NCBI GenBank assembly: GCA_024643365.1
Contig: JAHENC010000007.1
Location: 1-37,090, forward strand
DNA: 37,090 nucleotides
Direction: 5' to 3'
DNA from: Crocinitomicaceae bacterium
Lineage (GTDB): Bacteria > Bacteroidota > Bacteroidia > Flavobacteriales_D > Crocinitomicaceae
Positions 8,630 to 17,704 of the stretch are shown piece after piece; the stretch's first letter is position 1, and every line of letters begins with the position of its first letter. The position numbers were made by a program, and so were the translations under genes. The notes under the pieces were generated by a model. The model was not told the DNA's origin. It saw only the letters and a list, made by a program, of their open reading frames with translations, and did not search any database.

Positions 8630-8884
8630 AAGAACAGATCTATTGTGTACTAATTTAAGCATTAAACAGATAGTAGTTGAGGTTGTTCAAATTTGCAAAA
8701 AAAGGCAGTTTGAGAAGTGCCATTTTGTTATCGCAAAAGATGATTTTTTTCTTTTAATTCATTATATGAGTTCTTGAAACTAAACGTTATCAAACTGTAA
8801 ACACAACATTACTATTCACAACAAGCTATTGAAAAGGAACCAACTTCATAAAGTTCTCTTAAAACTAAAGAAACATCGCATGAG
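8630..8884. promoter_or_regulatory. divergent intergenic region
   Basis: This AT-rich region separates two divergent genes. On the minus strand TAGATCTG (8635-8642), one mismatch from TAnnTTTG, ends 5 nt before the ATG at 8629. The plus-strand -7 box is listed separately. No other feature was recognised. Confidence 0.35.
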
Positions 8885-8892
8885 CAACTTTG
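8885..8892 (+). promoter_or_regulatory. -7 box of the metallophosphoesterase operon
   Basis: CAACTTTG is one base off TAnnTTTG and lies 15 nt before the ATG at 8908. It supports that start over the in-frame TTG at 8890, which would sit inside the promoter box. Confidence 0.5.
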
Positions 8893-8907
8893 TATAAAAT
8901 TAACGTC

Positions 8908-9759
8908 ATGCAACAAAAACGGGATGTAGAATTAGTGGTGATTTCAGATGTTCATTTAGGAACATATGGCGCACGTGCAAGTGAATTGGTAAGTTACCTA
9001 CGTTCAATTCAACCAAGGACCTTAGTTCTGAACGGTGACATCATCGATATCTGGCAATTCAGCAAACATTATTTTCCAGCTGATCACATGCAAGTCCTTA
9101 AAGAGATTACCTCTTTGCTATCAAAAGGAACCAAGGTCTATTACATCACAGGAAATCACGACGAAATGCTGCGTAAGTTCAAAGGCTTTAGCATGGGAAA
9201 TTTTGAAATTCAAAATAAACTGATTCTTCCCTTAACAACCGGAACAGCCTGGATCTTCCACGGTGATGTGTTCGATACCACCATGAAGCATTCCAAGTGG
9301 ATAGCAAAATTGGGCGGAAAAGGGTACGACCTACTTATTGTCCTCAATACGATTGTCAATTGGTTTAGCGAAAAACTTGGACGTGGACGCATTTCCTTAT
9401 CCAAAAAAGTAAAAGACAGTGTAAAAGGCGTAATCAAGTTTGTGAATAATTTCGAGGAAACCGCAGCGGAAATTGCGATTAACAATGGCTATCAGTTTGT
9501 GGTATGTGGACACATTCATCATCCACAAATTAAAAAAATGACAAATGCTGACGGAGAGTCAGTCATGTATTTAAATTCGGGTGATTGGGTGGAAAATTCC
9601 ACTGCCTTGGAATACGACAAAGAACAATGGACACTCTACAAGCATGTTCCAAAATCTGGTGATTTCGTGAAACAAGAGGCTGCATCATTCAAAAATGCAC
9701 TGAGTTATGATCAGTTGCTTCAGGAAGTTGTCTCAGGATTAAATTTCGATGCGCAATGA
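8908..9759 (+). CDS. calcineurin-like metallophosphoesterase (LpxH-like, COG2908 type)
   Basis: 283 residues. All five metallophosphoesterase blocks are visible: SDVHLG, NGDIIDIW, GNHDE, FHGDVFD and GHIHHP, together giving the Asp/His/Asn ligands of a dinuclear metal site. The block spacing and GDWVENSTAL ending resemble UDP-2,3-diacylglucosamine hydrolase LpxH-like proteins, but that substrate is not certain, since this family has broad members in Bacteroidota. The start is ATG 8908 because an earlier in-frame TTG at 8890 overlaps the -7 box. The stop overlaps the start of the glycosyltransferase by 4 nt (ATGA), so the two are one translationally coupled unit, suggesting a joint role in envelope glycolipid metabolism. 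Confidence 0.85.
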   Translation: MQQKRDVELVVISDVHLGTYGARASELVSYLRSIQPRTLVLNGDIIDIWQFSKHYFPADHMQVLKEITSLLSKGTKVYYITGNHDEMLRKFKGFSMGNFEIQNKLILPLTTGTAWIFHGDVFDTTMKHSKWIAKLGGKGYDLLIVLNTIVNWFSEKLGRGRISLSKKVKDSVKGVIKFVNNFEETAAEIAINNGYQFVVCGHIHHPQIKKMTNADGESVMYLNSGDWVENSTALEYDKEQWTLYKHVPKSGDFVKQEAASFKNALSYDQLLQEVVSGLNFDAQ

Positions 9760-10823
9760 AAGTCTTGTACGCCATCCAAGGAACCGGAAACGGACATTTG
9801 AGTAGGGCACAGGAGATTGTCCCAATGTTCAATAAATATGTTGACACGACTGTTTTGGTAAGTGGAAACCAATCGCAAATTCAGTCAAATTTTGATGTGA
9901 ATTACCAAAAAACAGGACTTACTTTTCTTAGTGGAAAAACGGGTAAAATAGATTTACTTCGAACAGTTTTCAAATCTCATCCCATTGATTTTTTCAATGA
10001 AATAAGGACTTTCCCAATTAAACAATTTGACTTGGTGATCACCGATTTCGAACCCGTTTCTGCCTGGTCAGCGCTCATGCACGGTGTTCCGTGTATCGAA
10101 ATGAGTCATCAAGCGGCAGTCATTCATCCGAATGCACCAAAATCGGAATCACGGAATAGAATCGGTGAATATATTTTAAATCATTACTGTCCTGCAAAAG
10201 AAAAAATCGGATTCCATTTTGATCAATATGGCGAAAATATCCATACTCCAGTGATTCGAAAAAACATCCGTTCGATTGATGCCAAAAACCTCGGGCACTA
10301 TACCGTTTACCTTCCCGCATTTCACGACGAAGTATTATTACATTTCTTAAATCAATTCCCTGTTAAGTGGGAGGTGTTTTCAAAATTCACAAAGGTGAAA
10401 ACGACACATGGAAATGTTGATTTTCATCCGATTGACAACGAAACATTTACGCAAAGTTTCGCGAATTGTGAAGGTGTATTGTGTGGGGCTGGATTCGAAC
10501 TTCCGGCAGAAGCCATGTTTTTACAAAAGAAGTTGCTAGTTATTCCCATGAAAGGACAATACGAACAACACTGCAATGCGGTGGCAGCGAAAAACATGGG
10601 TGCAACAATGATTGAGGGATTGAATTTATTGCACCACCGAACGATCAATCTATGGTTGAGTCAAGGCACCAGTATTCAAGTAAATTACTTAGATCAAACA
10701 GAGCAGATTGTGCAACAGACACTTGAAGATTTTGAACGAAAAAACCGCCTAAGTAACGCACCTCGTCTGTCAGATGAGAAAACAGTTTTCGAAAAATTAG
10801 CAGTACTGAAGTATTTGTTTTGA
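9756..10823 (+). CDS. MurG-like glycosyltransferase
   Basis: 355 residues with a GT-B style layout. The N-terminal YAIQGTGNGHLSRAQE loop (4-19) corresponds to the GxGxxxH-type acceptor-domain loop. The C-terminal half has CEGVLCGAGFELPAEAMFLQKKLLVIPMKGQYEQ, the nucleotide-sugar binding G-x-x-E-x-x-x-x-x-K-P-like region followed by a QxEQ motif. This matches the Glyco_trans_1_3 (PF13528) group of MurG/GT28-like enzymes. The sugar donor and acceptor are unknown. It is not MurG itself, lacking the full MurG signature and dcw context. It is coupled by a 4-nt overlap to the upstream metallophosphoesterase and converges on ppk1. Confidence 0.82.
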   Translation: MKVLYAIQGTGNGHLSRAQEIVPMFNKYVDTTVLVSGNQSQIQSNFDVNYQKTGLTFLSGKTGKIDLLRTVFKSHPIDFFNEIRTFPIKQFDLVITDFEPVSAWSALMHGVPCIEMSHQAAVIHPNAPKSESRNRIGEYILNHYCPAKEKIGFHFDQYGENIHTPVIRKNIRSIDAKNLGHYTVYLPAFHDEVLLHFLNQFPVKWEVFSKFTKVKTTHGNVDFHPIDNETFTQSFANCEGVLCGAGFELPAEAMFLQKKLLVIPMKGQYEQHCNAVAAKNMGATMIEGLNLLHHRTINLWLSQGTSIQVNYLDQTEQIVQQTLEDFERKNRLSNAPRLSDEKTVFEKLAVLKYLF

Positions 10824-10891
10824 ATACAGTGAAAAGTACTCAGCAAATAATACTCTGTAAAACAACGTACAGACTAAATTGTATGCTGAAA

Positions 10892-12916
10892 TTATTCCTG
10901 AATATAACTTAGATACAATTCCCGTTGTGCATGGAATGGTGGCAAGTTACGCTCATTGTAGCGATTTTTTAGATCCGCGCTAATGTTTCTCGCTTTCACA
11001 CTTCCGCGCCATTGAAAATCAAAAATACGGTCAAGTTCCGCTTTAATCGCAGCATCTTTTACGGTCATTCCGACTTCAATACGTTGATCTAGGTTGCGTT
11101 CCATCCAATCGGCACTGGTGATGATGTGAACGGGATCTCCGTTATTTTCAAAGATAAAAAAGCGCGCATGCTCCAAGTATCGATCGACCAGACTGATGGC
11201 TGTAATATTTTCGCTAAGTCCTTTTACGCCAGGTTTTAAGCAGCAAATACCACGCACAATCAACTCGATTTTCACACCTGCTTTTCCAGCTGCGTAAAGT
11301 TTGTCGATCATTTTTATATCGGTAAGGTTGTTGATTTTAATCTTGATTTTTGAAGGTTTCTTTGCTTTTGCATGGGCAATTTCCTTATCGATAAGTGCAA
11401 ACAACTTTCTGCGTGTATTAAATGGTGAAACCAAAAGATTTCTAAAAGTATTACGTTCTAGGTTGTTTTCGAGAAGTTTGAAAATTTTACTTACTTCTAA
11501 TGAAAGCTCGCGCTCTGAACTAAGAACGGCTAAATCTGAATAGATTGTGGCTGTTTTCTCATTGAAGTTTCCGGTTCCGACATAGGTGATGAATTGATCT
11601 TTCCCGTCCTTGACTCTTCTAATCTGTAGCAATTTGGAGTGGACTTTCAAGTTTGGAACTCCGTAAATGACGTTCGCTCCAAATTCTTTTAAACGATTAC
11701 TCCACCATAGGTTGTTTTCTTCGTCGAAACGCGCTTGGAGTTCGAAAATGACCGTCACTTGTTTTCCATTAAATACGGATGCAAGTAATGCGTTCATTAC
11801 TTCAGAATTTTTCGCAACACGGTAAATGTTGATTTTAATGTCCTTGACTTTTGGATCCAATGCCGCTTCACGAAGTAAGTCAACCACATGATCAAACTTT
11901 TGATAGGGAAAGTGCAAAAGAACATCTTTCTCCAAAACCACTTCGATGTGACTTTTACCCTTCGAAAATGCTGGATGCGCTTGTGGCGGTTGTGCTGGGA
12001 AACGGTATTTTGCCATCCCAAAGTCAGGGAAGGACATGAAATCTTTAAAGTTGTGGTAGCGTCCGCCTGGAATGGTGTTGTTTCCTAAAGTTAAGTCTAG
12101 TGATTTCAATAAGAAGTTTAATAAATCCTTTGGCATTGTTGAGTCGTAGACAAAGCGAACTGGATCACCTTTGCGACGCTGTTTCAAGCTTTTTTCAATT
12201 TTCTCAAAGAAGGAAAGGGATAAGTCATCGTCTAAATCTAATTCCGCATCACGGGTAAATTTAAATGTATAAGCAGAGATTTCGACAGGCTCGAAAATGG
12301 AAAATATTTCTTTTAATTGCAAGCGAATAATGTCATCAATCAAGATGTAATCGATCCGATTTTCTCCTTTCAGCTGGAAGAAACGTGAATATTCACCGGG
12401 AATTTGAATCAAGGCGAAGCGTGTTTTGTTTTTATTCTCAACGATTTTTACAGCGAGGTAAATCGCATAGTCACGCAGTTTCGGTAATGGATTTTTTTTG
12501 TCTAAAATGATTGGAAAAACAACATGTTTGAGGTGTTCGTTGTAGTAATTCTTCAAAATCAACAGTTGATCTTTGTTGACTTCTTGCTCATTAATCATGA
12601 AGATTTGATCTTTCTCAAACTCATCTTGAATCGATGAAAATGCACCCTCGAATTTAAGCTGCTGCTTCATCACCACTTTGCGAATTTCCTTATAGAGTTC
12701 TTCGGCATCTCCGTTGAATCCCTCTACTTTTTGTTTTTTCAGGACAGAAAGTCGTTTTAAGTTGGCAACGCGAACGCGGAAAAATTCATCCATGTTATTG
12801 GAATAAATTCCTAAAAATCGCATGCGTTCCGTTAACGGAACTGTTGGATCCATGGACTCTTGTAACACGCGTTCATTAAACGATAACCAGCTTAATTCTC
12901 TATTGATAATATTCAT
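10892..12916 (-). CDS. ppk1: polyphosphate kinase 1
   Basis: 674 residues from ATG at 12916 (MNIINRELSWLSFNERVLQE, the classic PPK1 N-terminus). An in-frame ATG five codons earlier lies next to the -7 box and is rejected. The two phospholipase-D-like catalytic blocks are present: the autophosphorylated His at about 426 in KVHSKLLQIRR and the second His at about 583 in YLEHARFFIFENNG. ITSADWMERNLDQRIEVG near the end is also diagnostic. It reversibly transfers the ATP gamma-phosphate to polyphosphate at the membrane or cytoplasm. ppx is nearby on the same strand but not in the same transcript. Confidence 0.97.
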   Translation of the reverse strand: MNIINRELSWLSFNERVLQESMDPTVPLTERMRFLGIYSNNMDEFFRVRVANLKRLSVLKKQKVEGFNGDAEELYKEIRKVVMKQQLKFEGAFSSIQDEFEKDQIFMINEQEVNKDQLLILKNYYNEHLKHVVFPIILDKKNPLPKLRDYAIYLAVKIVENKNKTRFALIQIPGEYSRFFQLKGENRIDYILIDDIIRLQLKEIFSIFEPVEISAYTFKFTRDAELDLDDDLSLSFFEKIEKSLKQRRKGDPVRFVYDSTMPKDLLNFLLKSLDLTLGNNTIPGGRYHNFKDFMSFPDFGMAKYRFPAQPPQAHPAFSKGKSHIEVVLEKDVLLHFPYQKFDHVVDLLREAALDPKVKDIKINIYRVAKNSEVMNALLASVFNGKQVTVIFELQARFDEENNLWWSNRLKEFGANVIYGVPNLKVHSKLLQIRRVKDGKDQFITYVGTGNFNEKTATIYSDLAVLSSERELSLEVSKIFKLLENNLERNTFRNLLVSPFNTRRKLFALIDKEIAHAKAKKPSKIKIKINNLTDIKMIDKLYAAGKAGVKIELIVRGICCLKPGVKGLSENITAISLVDRYLEHARFFIFENNGDPVHIITSADWMERNLDQRIEVGMTVKDAAIKAELDRIFDFQWRGSVKARNISADLKNRYNERNLPPFHAQRELYLSYIQE

Positions 12917-12920
12917 GAAA

Positions 12921-12928
12921 CAAAAATG
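12921..12928 (-). promoter_or_regulatory. -7 box of ppk1
   Basis: CATTTTTG on the minus strand (one mismatch to TAnnTTTG) ends exactly 4 nt before ATG 12916. It implies an essentially leaderless mRNA and fixes the MNIIN start. Confidence 0.5.
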
Positions 12929-13009
12929 CACAAAAGACTCCGATTTTCTGTCGATTTATCGATTAAGAATTTGTGAAGTTTTAAGCTAGCTTCGATAATT
13001 GCTTATTTA

Positions 13010-14653
13010 TCAACGTACTAAATGGAGATGCCCAGTAATAACCTCACTTTTACCTTGATTTAAAAAACGATAGGATAGTCGATACGAATAAACGCCATCA
13101 GGAGCTGGTCCTCTGTTTGAAACATATCCATTCCAACCGATGTTTGGATCTTGACTGGAAAAAATGATTTCTCCCCAACGGTTAAAAATAGTCAACTCGA
13201 AATGTTCTGGAGAAATGTTTTTTCCAACAGCCTGAAACGAGTTGTTGAAGGCATCTCCATCCGGACTAAATGTGTTTGGAATGTAAATGGCAGCATCCTC
13301 TACAATGGAAAGTACACTGGATACATTATCTGAGCATCCCTGATCGTTACTTACCGTTAATTGGAACGTAATACTACCTATAGTACCATTGGAAAGGTTG
13401 AAAATTGGATTTTGAAGGTTGCTCGTTTCTGACGCTCCATTCTCGGTGGTGAAAACCCATTCCCAAGTGTCGATTTGACCCAAAGATTGGTCAAGTAGTT
13501 GAATTTCTGTCAAGCCATATTCGATTAATTCTGGATTGCTGGTAAACGCAGCGATTGGTTCCGGAAGGACAGACAAATTTACCGTGATGATGCTATCACA
13601 GCCGTTGACATTTGGAAGAATATACGATAAAGACGTACTTTCGGAATACAACTGTCCGTTTGCGGCAATATAAGGTCCACATGATTCAACAGTGATGACA
13701 TTCGTCGTTTGCGAATAGATGGTTAAGTTCAAATTTACGGTACTATCACAACCGTTTACATTTCCGCCAGCAAGAGTATATTGTGGTGTGTTTGTCGAAC
13801 TCGTGTAGGTTACGCCATCAATCCAAGTGTAGCTATCACATGCGGATTGAACATCAATTCCCGTGAGATTTGGACTACTGGCAAGATTCAAGGTCACCAA
13901 GGAATCGCAGCCCCCAGCATTTGTTAAAGTGACACTTTGGGTCCCGGGCCCAGTAATCGTAAGACCGTTCCAATTATATGGTAATTGGTCAGAACAAACT
14001 GTTTGATTCACTGTCACATTATCAGGGACACAAGCACCGCAGCAGTTTCCAGCTTGCGCACTAATGGTGAACGGTGAAGCGCTATCCCAACAATTGTATT
14101 GAACGTTGAGTCCTCGAAGGACACCACCAAATTGAGATTGAAAATACGCTAAAACTTGATCAACGGTATTGCATCCGCCTTGATTCGCATTGACATTACA
14201 ACTGTATAGACAGATGATTCCATTGTTCCATCCATTCGGAATGTTAAAATAATTTGGATTCGGTGGACTGATAATCGTCACTGGTGGAGCAACATTTACC
14301 GTTAGAATCGCTGGATTTATTCCCGTGAAACTAGATGTCGTGATCGGAAACGCACAGGTGTTGTTGTTTTGTGGCGAATTGAATCCGGCGTAAAGAACTT
14401 CTGTCACACTATTGACAAACGGACCACTGAAAGTAACATTCACCGGCTCGTAGGTACAAATGCCAATTTTTAAGTTTGGAATGTTTTGATCCACGACAAT
14501 GTTCAGATTGCCGCCATCATAATTGGCAAATAATATCCAATTTCCAGTTGGATCACAATTCGGTGTAAAGGTTGACTGAGCATGTACGAAATTCAAACAG
14601 TGGAGAGATAGAATGAACGTAAACGCAGTGATTAACAGGTTTTTCATTTTCAT
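13010..14653 (-). CDS. secreted Cys-repeat/PKD protein with gliding-motility-type (T9SS type B) C-terminal domain
   Basis: 547 residues from ATG 14653 (MKMKNLLITAFTFILS..., signal peptide). ATGs at 14671 and 14647 are alternatives. The middle holds three units ending GCDSLVTLNL, GCDSTVNLNLTI and GCDSIITVNLSV, with intervening CDSYTWIDG/CGPYIAANG segments, a repeat type typical of marine Bacteroidota adhesin-like proteins. A PKD-like domain follows (WEWVFTTENG ... FQLTVSNDQGCSD). The last ~88 residues (YIPNTFSPDGDAFNN ... FNRWGEIIF ... PAPDGVYSYRL) are a CHU_C/T9SS type B sorting domain. It is predicted to be surface exposed or secreted; its binding target is unknown. Confidence 0.9.
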   Translation of the reverse strand: MKMKNLLITAFTFILSLHCLNFVHAQSTFTPNCDPTGNWILFANYDGGNLNIVVDQNIPNLKIGICTYEPVNVTFSGPFVNSVTEVLYAGFNSPQNNNTCAFPITTSSFTGINPAILTVNVAPPVTIISPPNPNYFNIPNGWNNGIICLYSCNVNANQGGCNTVDQVLAYFQSQFGGVLRGLNVQYNCWDSASPFTISAQAGNCCGACVPDNVTVNQTVCSDQLPYNWNGLTITGPGTQSVTLTNAGGCDSLVTLNLASSPNLTGIDVQSACDSYTWIDGVTYTSSTNTPQYTLAGGNVNGCDSTVNLNLTIYSQTTNVITVESCGPYIAANGQLYSESTSLSYILPNVNGCDSIITVNLSVLPEPIAAFTSNPELIEYGLTEIQLLDQSLGQIDTWEWVFTTENGASETSNLQNPIFNLSNGTIGSITFQLTVSNDQGCSDNVSSVLSIVEDAAIYIPNTFSPDGDAFNNSFQAVGKNISPEHFELTIFNRWGEIIFSSQDPNIGWNGYVSNRGPAPDGVYSYRLSYRFLNQGKSEVITGHLHLVR

Positions 14654-14726
14654 GACAAAAAACAGTTTCATTTTCTAGAATTCTGAACAATTGACCCTAG
14701 TTTTTGTTTTAAAATAAAACCTTACA

Positions 14727-16127
14727 ATGACAAAAAATATATTTTTTTTAGTTCTACTGTTTGTTAGTTCATTTTTCTCCACTGCACAAACAAATGTATC
14801 CGGTGGAATCTACCAGAACGCTACTTGGAGTTTAGCGGGAAGTCCCTACATCGTGAACGGATCCGTGGTGGTTTTCCCAGGAAAAACGCTAAATATTGAA
14901 CCAGGAGTTGAAATACGCATCAACAACCTAACGAGTAGTAACATCTACATTGAAACAAGAGGAACCATTAACTGCGTTGGAACAGATGCACTTCCAATTA
15001 AAATCCATGCGATGTACGACACGATGAATAATGTGGCTTGGCAAGGATTTGTCTGCACGAGTTCTCAGGGAGGCGTGCTAAATGCCGATCGTTTCCAAAT
15101 TTCCAATGCGTATTTCCCCTTTTCTTACGAGACTGGATTGTCGAACTATAATTACACAAACTGTATCTTCAAAAGATGTTTCCAAGCGGTAACCGTTGGT
15201 GAATCAGTGAATTTATCCAATTGTCAGTTTATCGACAACGAAGTTGGAGTATACGGCTGGGCGAACTTTACGATAGATAATTGTTTATTTAAGGACAATA
15301 CCACCTCTATTTATGCATATGCATCGGTTTTAACAATGACCAACTCTGATTTTATCGATAACCAGATCGGACTTAGTTTCGTGTCAAACATCTTTGATTC
15401 CATGTACGTTTCAGATTGTCAATTTTTGAACAATGGTTTGGCACTCAATTACCCGAATAAAGGTAAAGTGGAAAACTGTGTGTTTACGGATAATGCGACA
15501 GCTATTCAATCCGCATACAAATGCGAAATCGCAAACAATGAATTCTTTTACAACGAACTAGCCATTCAAGCTTCTGTGAATGCCGAAATCCACAACAATC
15601 AAATCAATAATAATATGGGTGCTGTAAGTATCGAATATGTCACCAATGTACAGGATAGTCCTCAGATCTATAATAACGAACTTTGTGGGAACATCAATTT
15701 TGCTGTGAACAATAACACAAACATGAATTACTCTTTGTTAAGCAATTGTTTTTGTGATTTGGATTCAGCTGGAATCGAAGCCATGATCATTGATGGTTAT
15801 GACGATATCATCAAAGGATTGATCAACTACCAGATTTACGATTCTAGTTGTACCGTGTTATTAGGAACGGTTCTAAAATATGGCCCGGGAGCAGGAATCA
15901 ACGAATTAGCTTTTGAAGTAAGATTTGAAAACCCGGTAAATACCGAATTGTCACTTCTTGGCGAAACGGAATTCACTTCTATCCAGGTAACCGATTTAAG
16001 CGGAAAATCAATGATGTTCACTACTTCAGGTTCCAACCGTTTTGATGTCTCTTCGCTTCCTGCGGGATTTTATGTCTTGACTGCTGTGAATGACCAACTG
16101 GTAAGGAGAAGTTTTGTGAAGATGTAG
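14727..16127 (+). CDS. secreted right-handed beta-helix protein with T9SS type A sorting domain
   Basis: 466 residues. Signal peptide MTKNIFFLVLLFVSSFFSTAQ. Residues about 40-345 are built from short repeated coils rich in Asn and hydrophobics (for example NCQFIDNEVGVYGW, NCLFKDNTTSIYAY, NSDFIDNQIGLSF, DCQFLNNGLALNY, NCVFTDNATAIQS). This is a clear parallel beta-helix (PbH1/NosD-like) pattern with about 22-24 residues per turn. No pectate-lyase catalytic set was recognised. Residues about 390-466 (ELSLLGETEFTSIQVTDLSGK ... SLPAGFYVLTAV) form a T9SS type A sorting domain, although the usual YPNP start is degenerate (FENPVN). It is divergent from the type B cargo gene with only 73 nt between starts. 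Confidence 0.88.
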   Translation: MTKNIFFLVLLFVSSFFSTAQTNVSGGIYQNATWSLAGSPYIVNGSVVVFPGKTLNIEPGVEIRINNLTSSNIYIETRGTINCVGTDALPIKIHAMYDTMNNVAWQGFVCTSSQGGVLNADRFQISNAYFPFSYETGLSNYNYTNCIFKRCFQAVTVGESVNLSNCQFIDNEVGVYGWANFTIDNCLFKDNTTSIYAYASVLTMTNSDFIDNQIGLSFVSNIFDSMYVSDCQFLNNGLALNYPNKGKVENCVFTDNATAIQSAYKCEIANNEFFYNELAIQASVNAEIHNNQINNNMGAVSIEYVTNVQDSPQIYNNELCGNINFAVNNNTNMNYSLLSNCFCDLDSAGIEAMIIDGYDDIIKGLINYQIYDSSCTVLLGTVLKYGPGAGINELAFEVRFENPVNTELSLLGETEFTSIQVTDLSGKSMMFTTSGSNRFDVSSLPAGFYVLTAVNDQLVRRSFVKM

Positions 16128-16161
16128 TCTCCGCTCTCGCACTTCCGCCGCAGAGGACTAC
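16124..16161. terminator. possible bidirectional hairpin between convergent genes
   Basis: GTAGTC and GACTAC form an inverted repeat around a GC-rich loop. Each arm contains the TAG stop codon of one of the two convergent genes. There is no T tract, so intrinsic termination is uncertain. Confidence 0.35.
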
Positions 16162-16748
16162 CACCCCAAGATCTGAACTTCAAAAAAAAGGCAATTGTCG
16201 GGTTCGTCGTAAAAAGTTCTTATTTCGTAACCCCGATTTAAGATATCCTGAACTGTGTCGACGCGACCTTGATTGCTCATTTCAGAACTTCCACATAGCG
16301 TAAAGATGCGTTTGCCTTTGAAGAAAACAAGGTCTTTTCCCTGCTCCACGCGTTGTTTAATGTAACTTTCAAGGATCCTGGAATCTTCCAAATTTCGACT
16401 GGAATTCTCCGTTCCTTCATAAATGATCAAGGTTTTTAAATCGAATCCATTTGTCGCCTGTTCCAATTGTGTTGCGGCCCTGCCATACCTGTTTTGAGTT
16501 GCCCTGAAATAGTTCGCTAAGTTTGAATCCTGGTCTTTATAATATTCCAATGATCTGGTAATGCTTTGCTCGCACCTTCGAAAATGCATAGAAAGCGTAT
16601 CCAAAGAAATAGAAACGGTGTAATCTCCTCTGACCCATTTCCCCATGCGCGGTACAGACGATTCATGCGACAATGCGATTTCCCATTGGCTTTGGGAGAA
16701 AGCATTCAAAGCGATAACGAGAAATAATGGGAGGAACAACCATTTCAT
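16158..16748 (-). CDS. exported hypothetical protein
   Basis: 196 residues. MKWLFLPLFLVIALNAFSQS is a signal peptide. The mature part is mixed alpha/beta with no membrane segment, T9SS domain or known catalytic motif, so it should stay in the periplasm or on the outer membrane. It contains two Cys residues (CEQSI and LCGSS) and a third near the end (DNCLF). I do not recognise the family. A -7-like TACTTTCG ends 4 nt before the ATG, which supports the start. It converges on the beta-helix gene, with a hairpin spanning both stops. Confidence 0.7.
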   Translation of the reverse strand: MKWLFLPLFLVIALNAFSQSQWEIALSHESSVPRMGKWVRGDYTVSISLDTLSMHFRRCEQSITRSLEYYKDQDSNLANYFRATQNRYGRAATQLEQATNGFDLKTLIIYEGTENSSRNLEDSRILESYIKQRVEQGKDLVFFKGKRIFTLCGSSEMSNQGRVDTVQDILNRGYEIRTFYDEPDNCLFFEVQILGW

Positions 16749-16752
16749 TTAT

Positions 16753-16760
16753 CGAAAGTA
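16753..16760 (-). promoter_or_regulatory. probable -7 box of the exported hypothetical gene
   Basis: TACTTTCG on the minus strand (one mismatch to TAnnTTTG) ends 4 nt before the ATG at 16748. Confidence 0.45.
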
Positions 16761-16800
16761 CAAAAATTCAAGAGGATGTTCGGCAGTAGGCATCTGACTT

Positions 16801-17196
16801 TTATTTCAACCTTTCCGGCGTCAGATTCCAAATCAACTGAAAAATCGCGGCTCCTATGATGGTCCAGATGATGTCATTCCAGTCAAAATGTAATTTCTTT
16901 GAGGACATTTGAATGAATTCCCAAACAATTAGTCCCATCACGGAGATGAGGTTCGTCGTGAGATCCTTTTTCTCGTTTAACCATTTGTTCGAAGTCTTTA
17001 ATTGCATCATAAACAATACAAACAAAGCGGGTATTCCAATCGCTGGAAAGAAATTAGGCGCAATTCCCAAGAAATAACTGACGAACGCACTCTCCCCAGA
17101 ATAATTGGGGCGTAAATAGTAAGAAACTCCCTGAAAGCATAGGAAGCAAACAGCAAAAATACTGAACCAGTAGTAGGTTGTTTTTGAGTTGTTCAT
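16801..17196 (-). CDS. small polytopic membrane protein, unknown
   Basis: 131 residues with four predicted membrane helices, at about 7-26, 38-64, 82-98 and 107-126. The short loops are Lys-rich (KTSNKWLNEKKD), and the C-terminus LTPERLK is cytoplasmic. The overall pattern recalls small VanZ-like or DUF membrane proteins, but I cannot assign a family. The gene lies 52 nt upstream of the exported hypothetical on the same strand. That gene has its own promoter-like box, so an operon is uncertain. Confidence 0.65.
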   Translation of the reverse strand: MNNSKTTYYWFSIFAVCFLCFQGVSYYLRPNYSGESAFVSYFLGIAPNFFPAIGIPALFVLFMMQLKTSNKWLNEKKDLTTNLISVMGLIVWEFIQMSSKKLHFDWNDIIWTIIGAAIFQLIWNLTPERLK

Positions 17197-17355
17197 TTAA
17201 TAAGATTTAAATTACCCAATTCAATACATTCGGCAAATAGAATTTCCACAGTACTTAGGTAAGTTAAAATTATATAAAATTTAACGGCTAGAGGAATTTA
17301 CCATGTAACGCTGACAAGTCATTTGGGAATTTATTAATTTTAGCCAAAAGCCCTT

Positions 17356-17691
17356 ATGAACTATCACGACAAAATTTTTAAGCCAATCTCTAACTCCGCA
17401 AATGGAGAAACGTCTGAGCAAACCGTTTTTCATTACAAGCAAACGGGCAATATTTTGACAGCAGAGTATGCGGGTGGCCAAATCCAAAAGGGTCATTTAA
17501 TTGGTTTGGTGGATGAACTTGGAAATATTGACATGCGTTACCATCAAGTAAATGACAAAGGCGAATTAATGACCGGAATTTGCCAATCTACACCTAAACT
17601 ATTACCTAACGGAAAGATTCGACTTCACGAACAATGGGAATGGACTTCCGGAGATAAATCTAAAGGCAAATCAATCATTGAGGAACAATAA
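17356..17691 (+). CDS. small soluble protein often labelled 'N-acetylglutamate synthase'-like
   Basis: 111 residues, no signal peptide or membrane segment. It is predicted mostly beta (HYKQTGNILTAEYAGGQIQKGHLIG, then GKIRLHEQWEWTSGD). Its length and the repeated strand-turn pattern resemble a small bacterial family that databases commonly call n-acetylglutamate synthase. That name is doubtful because no GNAT or kinase-like fold is present. It looks more like a small beta-barrel binding protein (inference). A -7-like TAATTTTA lies about 17 nt upstream. The OsmC-like gene starts 13 nt after the stop, so they form an operon. Confidence 0.7.
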   Translation: MNYHDKIFKPISNSANGETSEQTVFHYKQTGNILTAEYAGGQIQKGHLIGLVDELGNIDMRYHQVNDKGELMTGICQSTPKLLPNGKIRLHEQWEWTSGDKSKGKSIIEEQ

Positions 17692-17704
17692 TTTCTTTCA
17701 GAAA

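Noticed and set aside
8890..8907. TTG start for the metallophosphoesterase
   Set aside because: The TTG is part of the CAACTTTG -7 box, so it would not be within the mRNA. ATG 8908 is used instead.
12917..12931. Earlier ATG for ppk1 (five extra residues)
   Set aside because: It overlaps the -7 box, and the family N-terminus begins with NxxNRELSWL right after the inner ATG.
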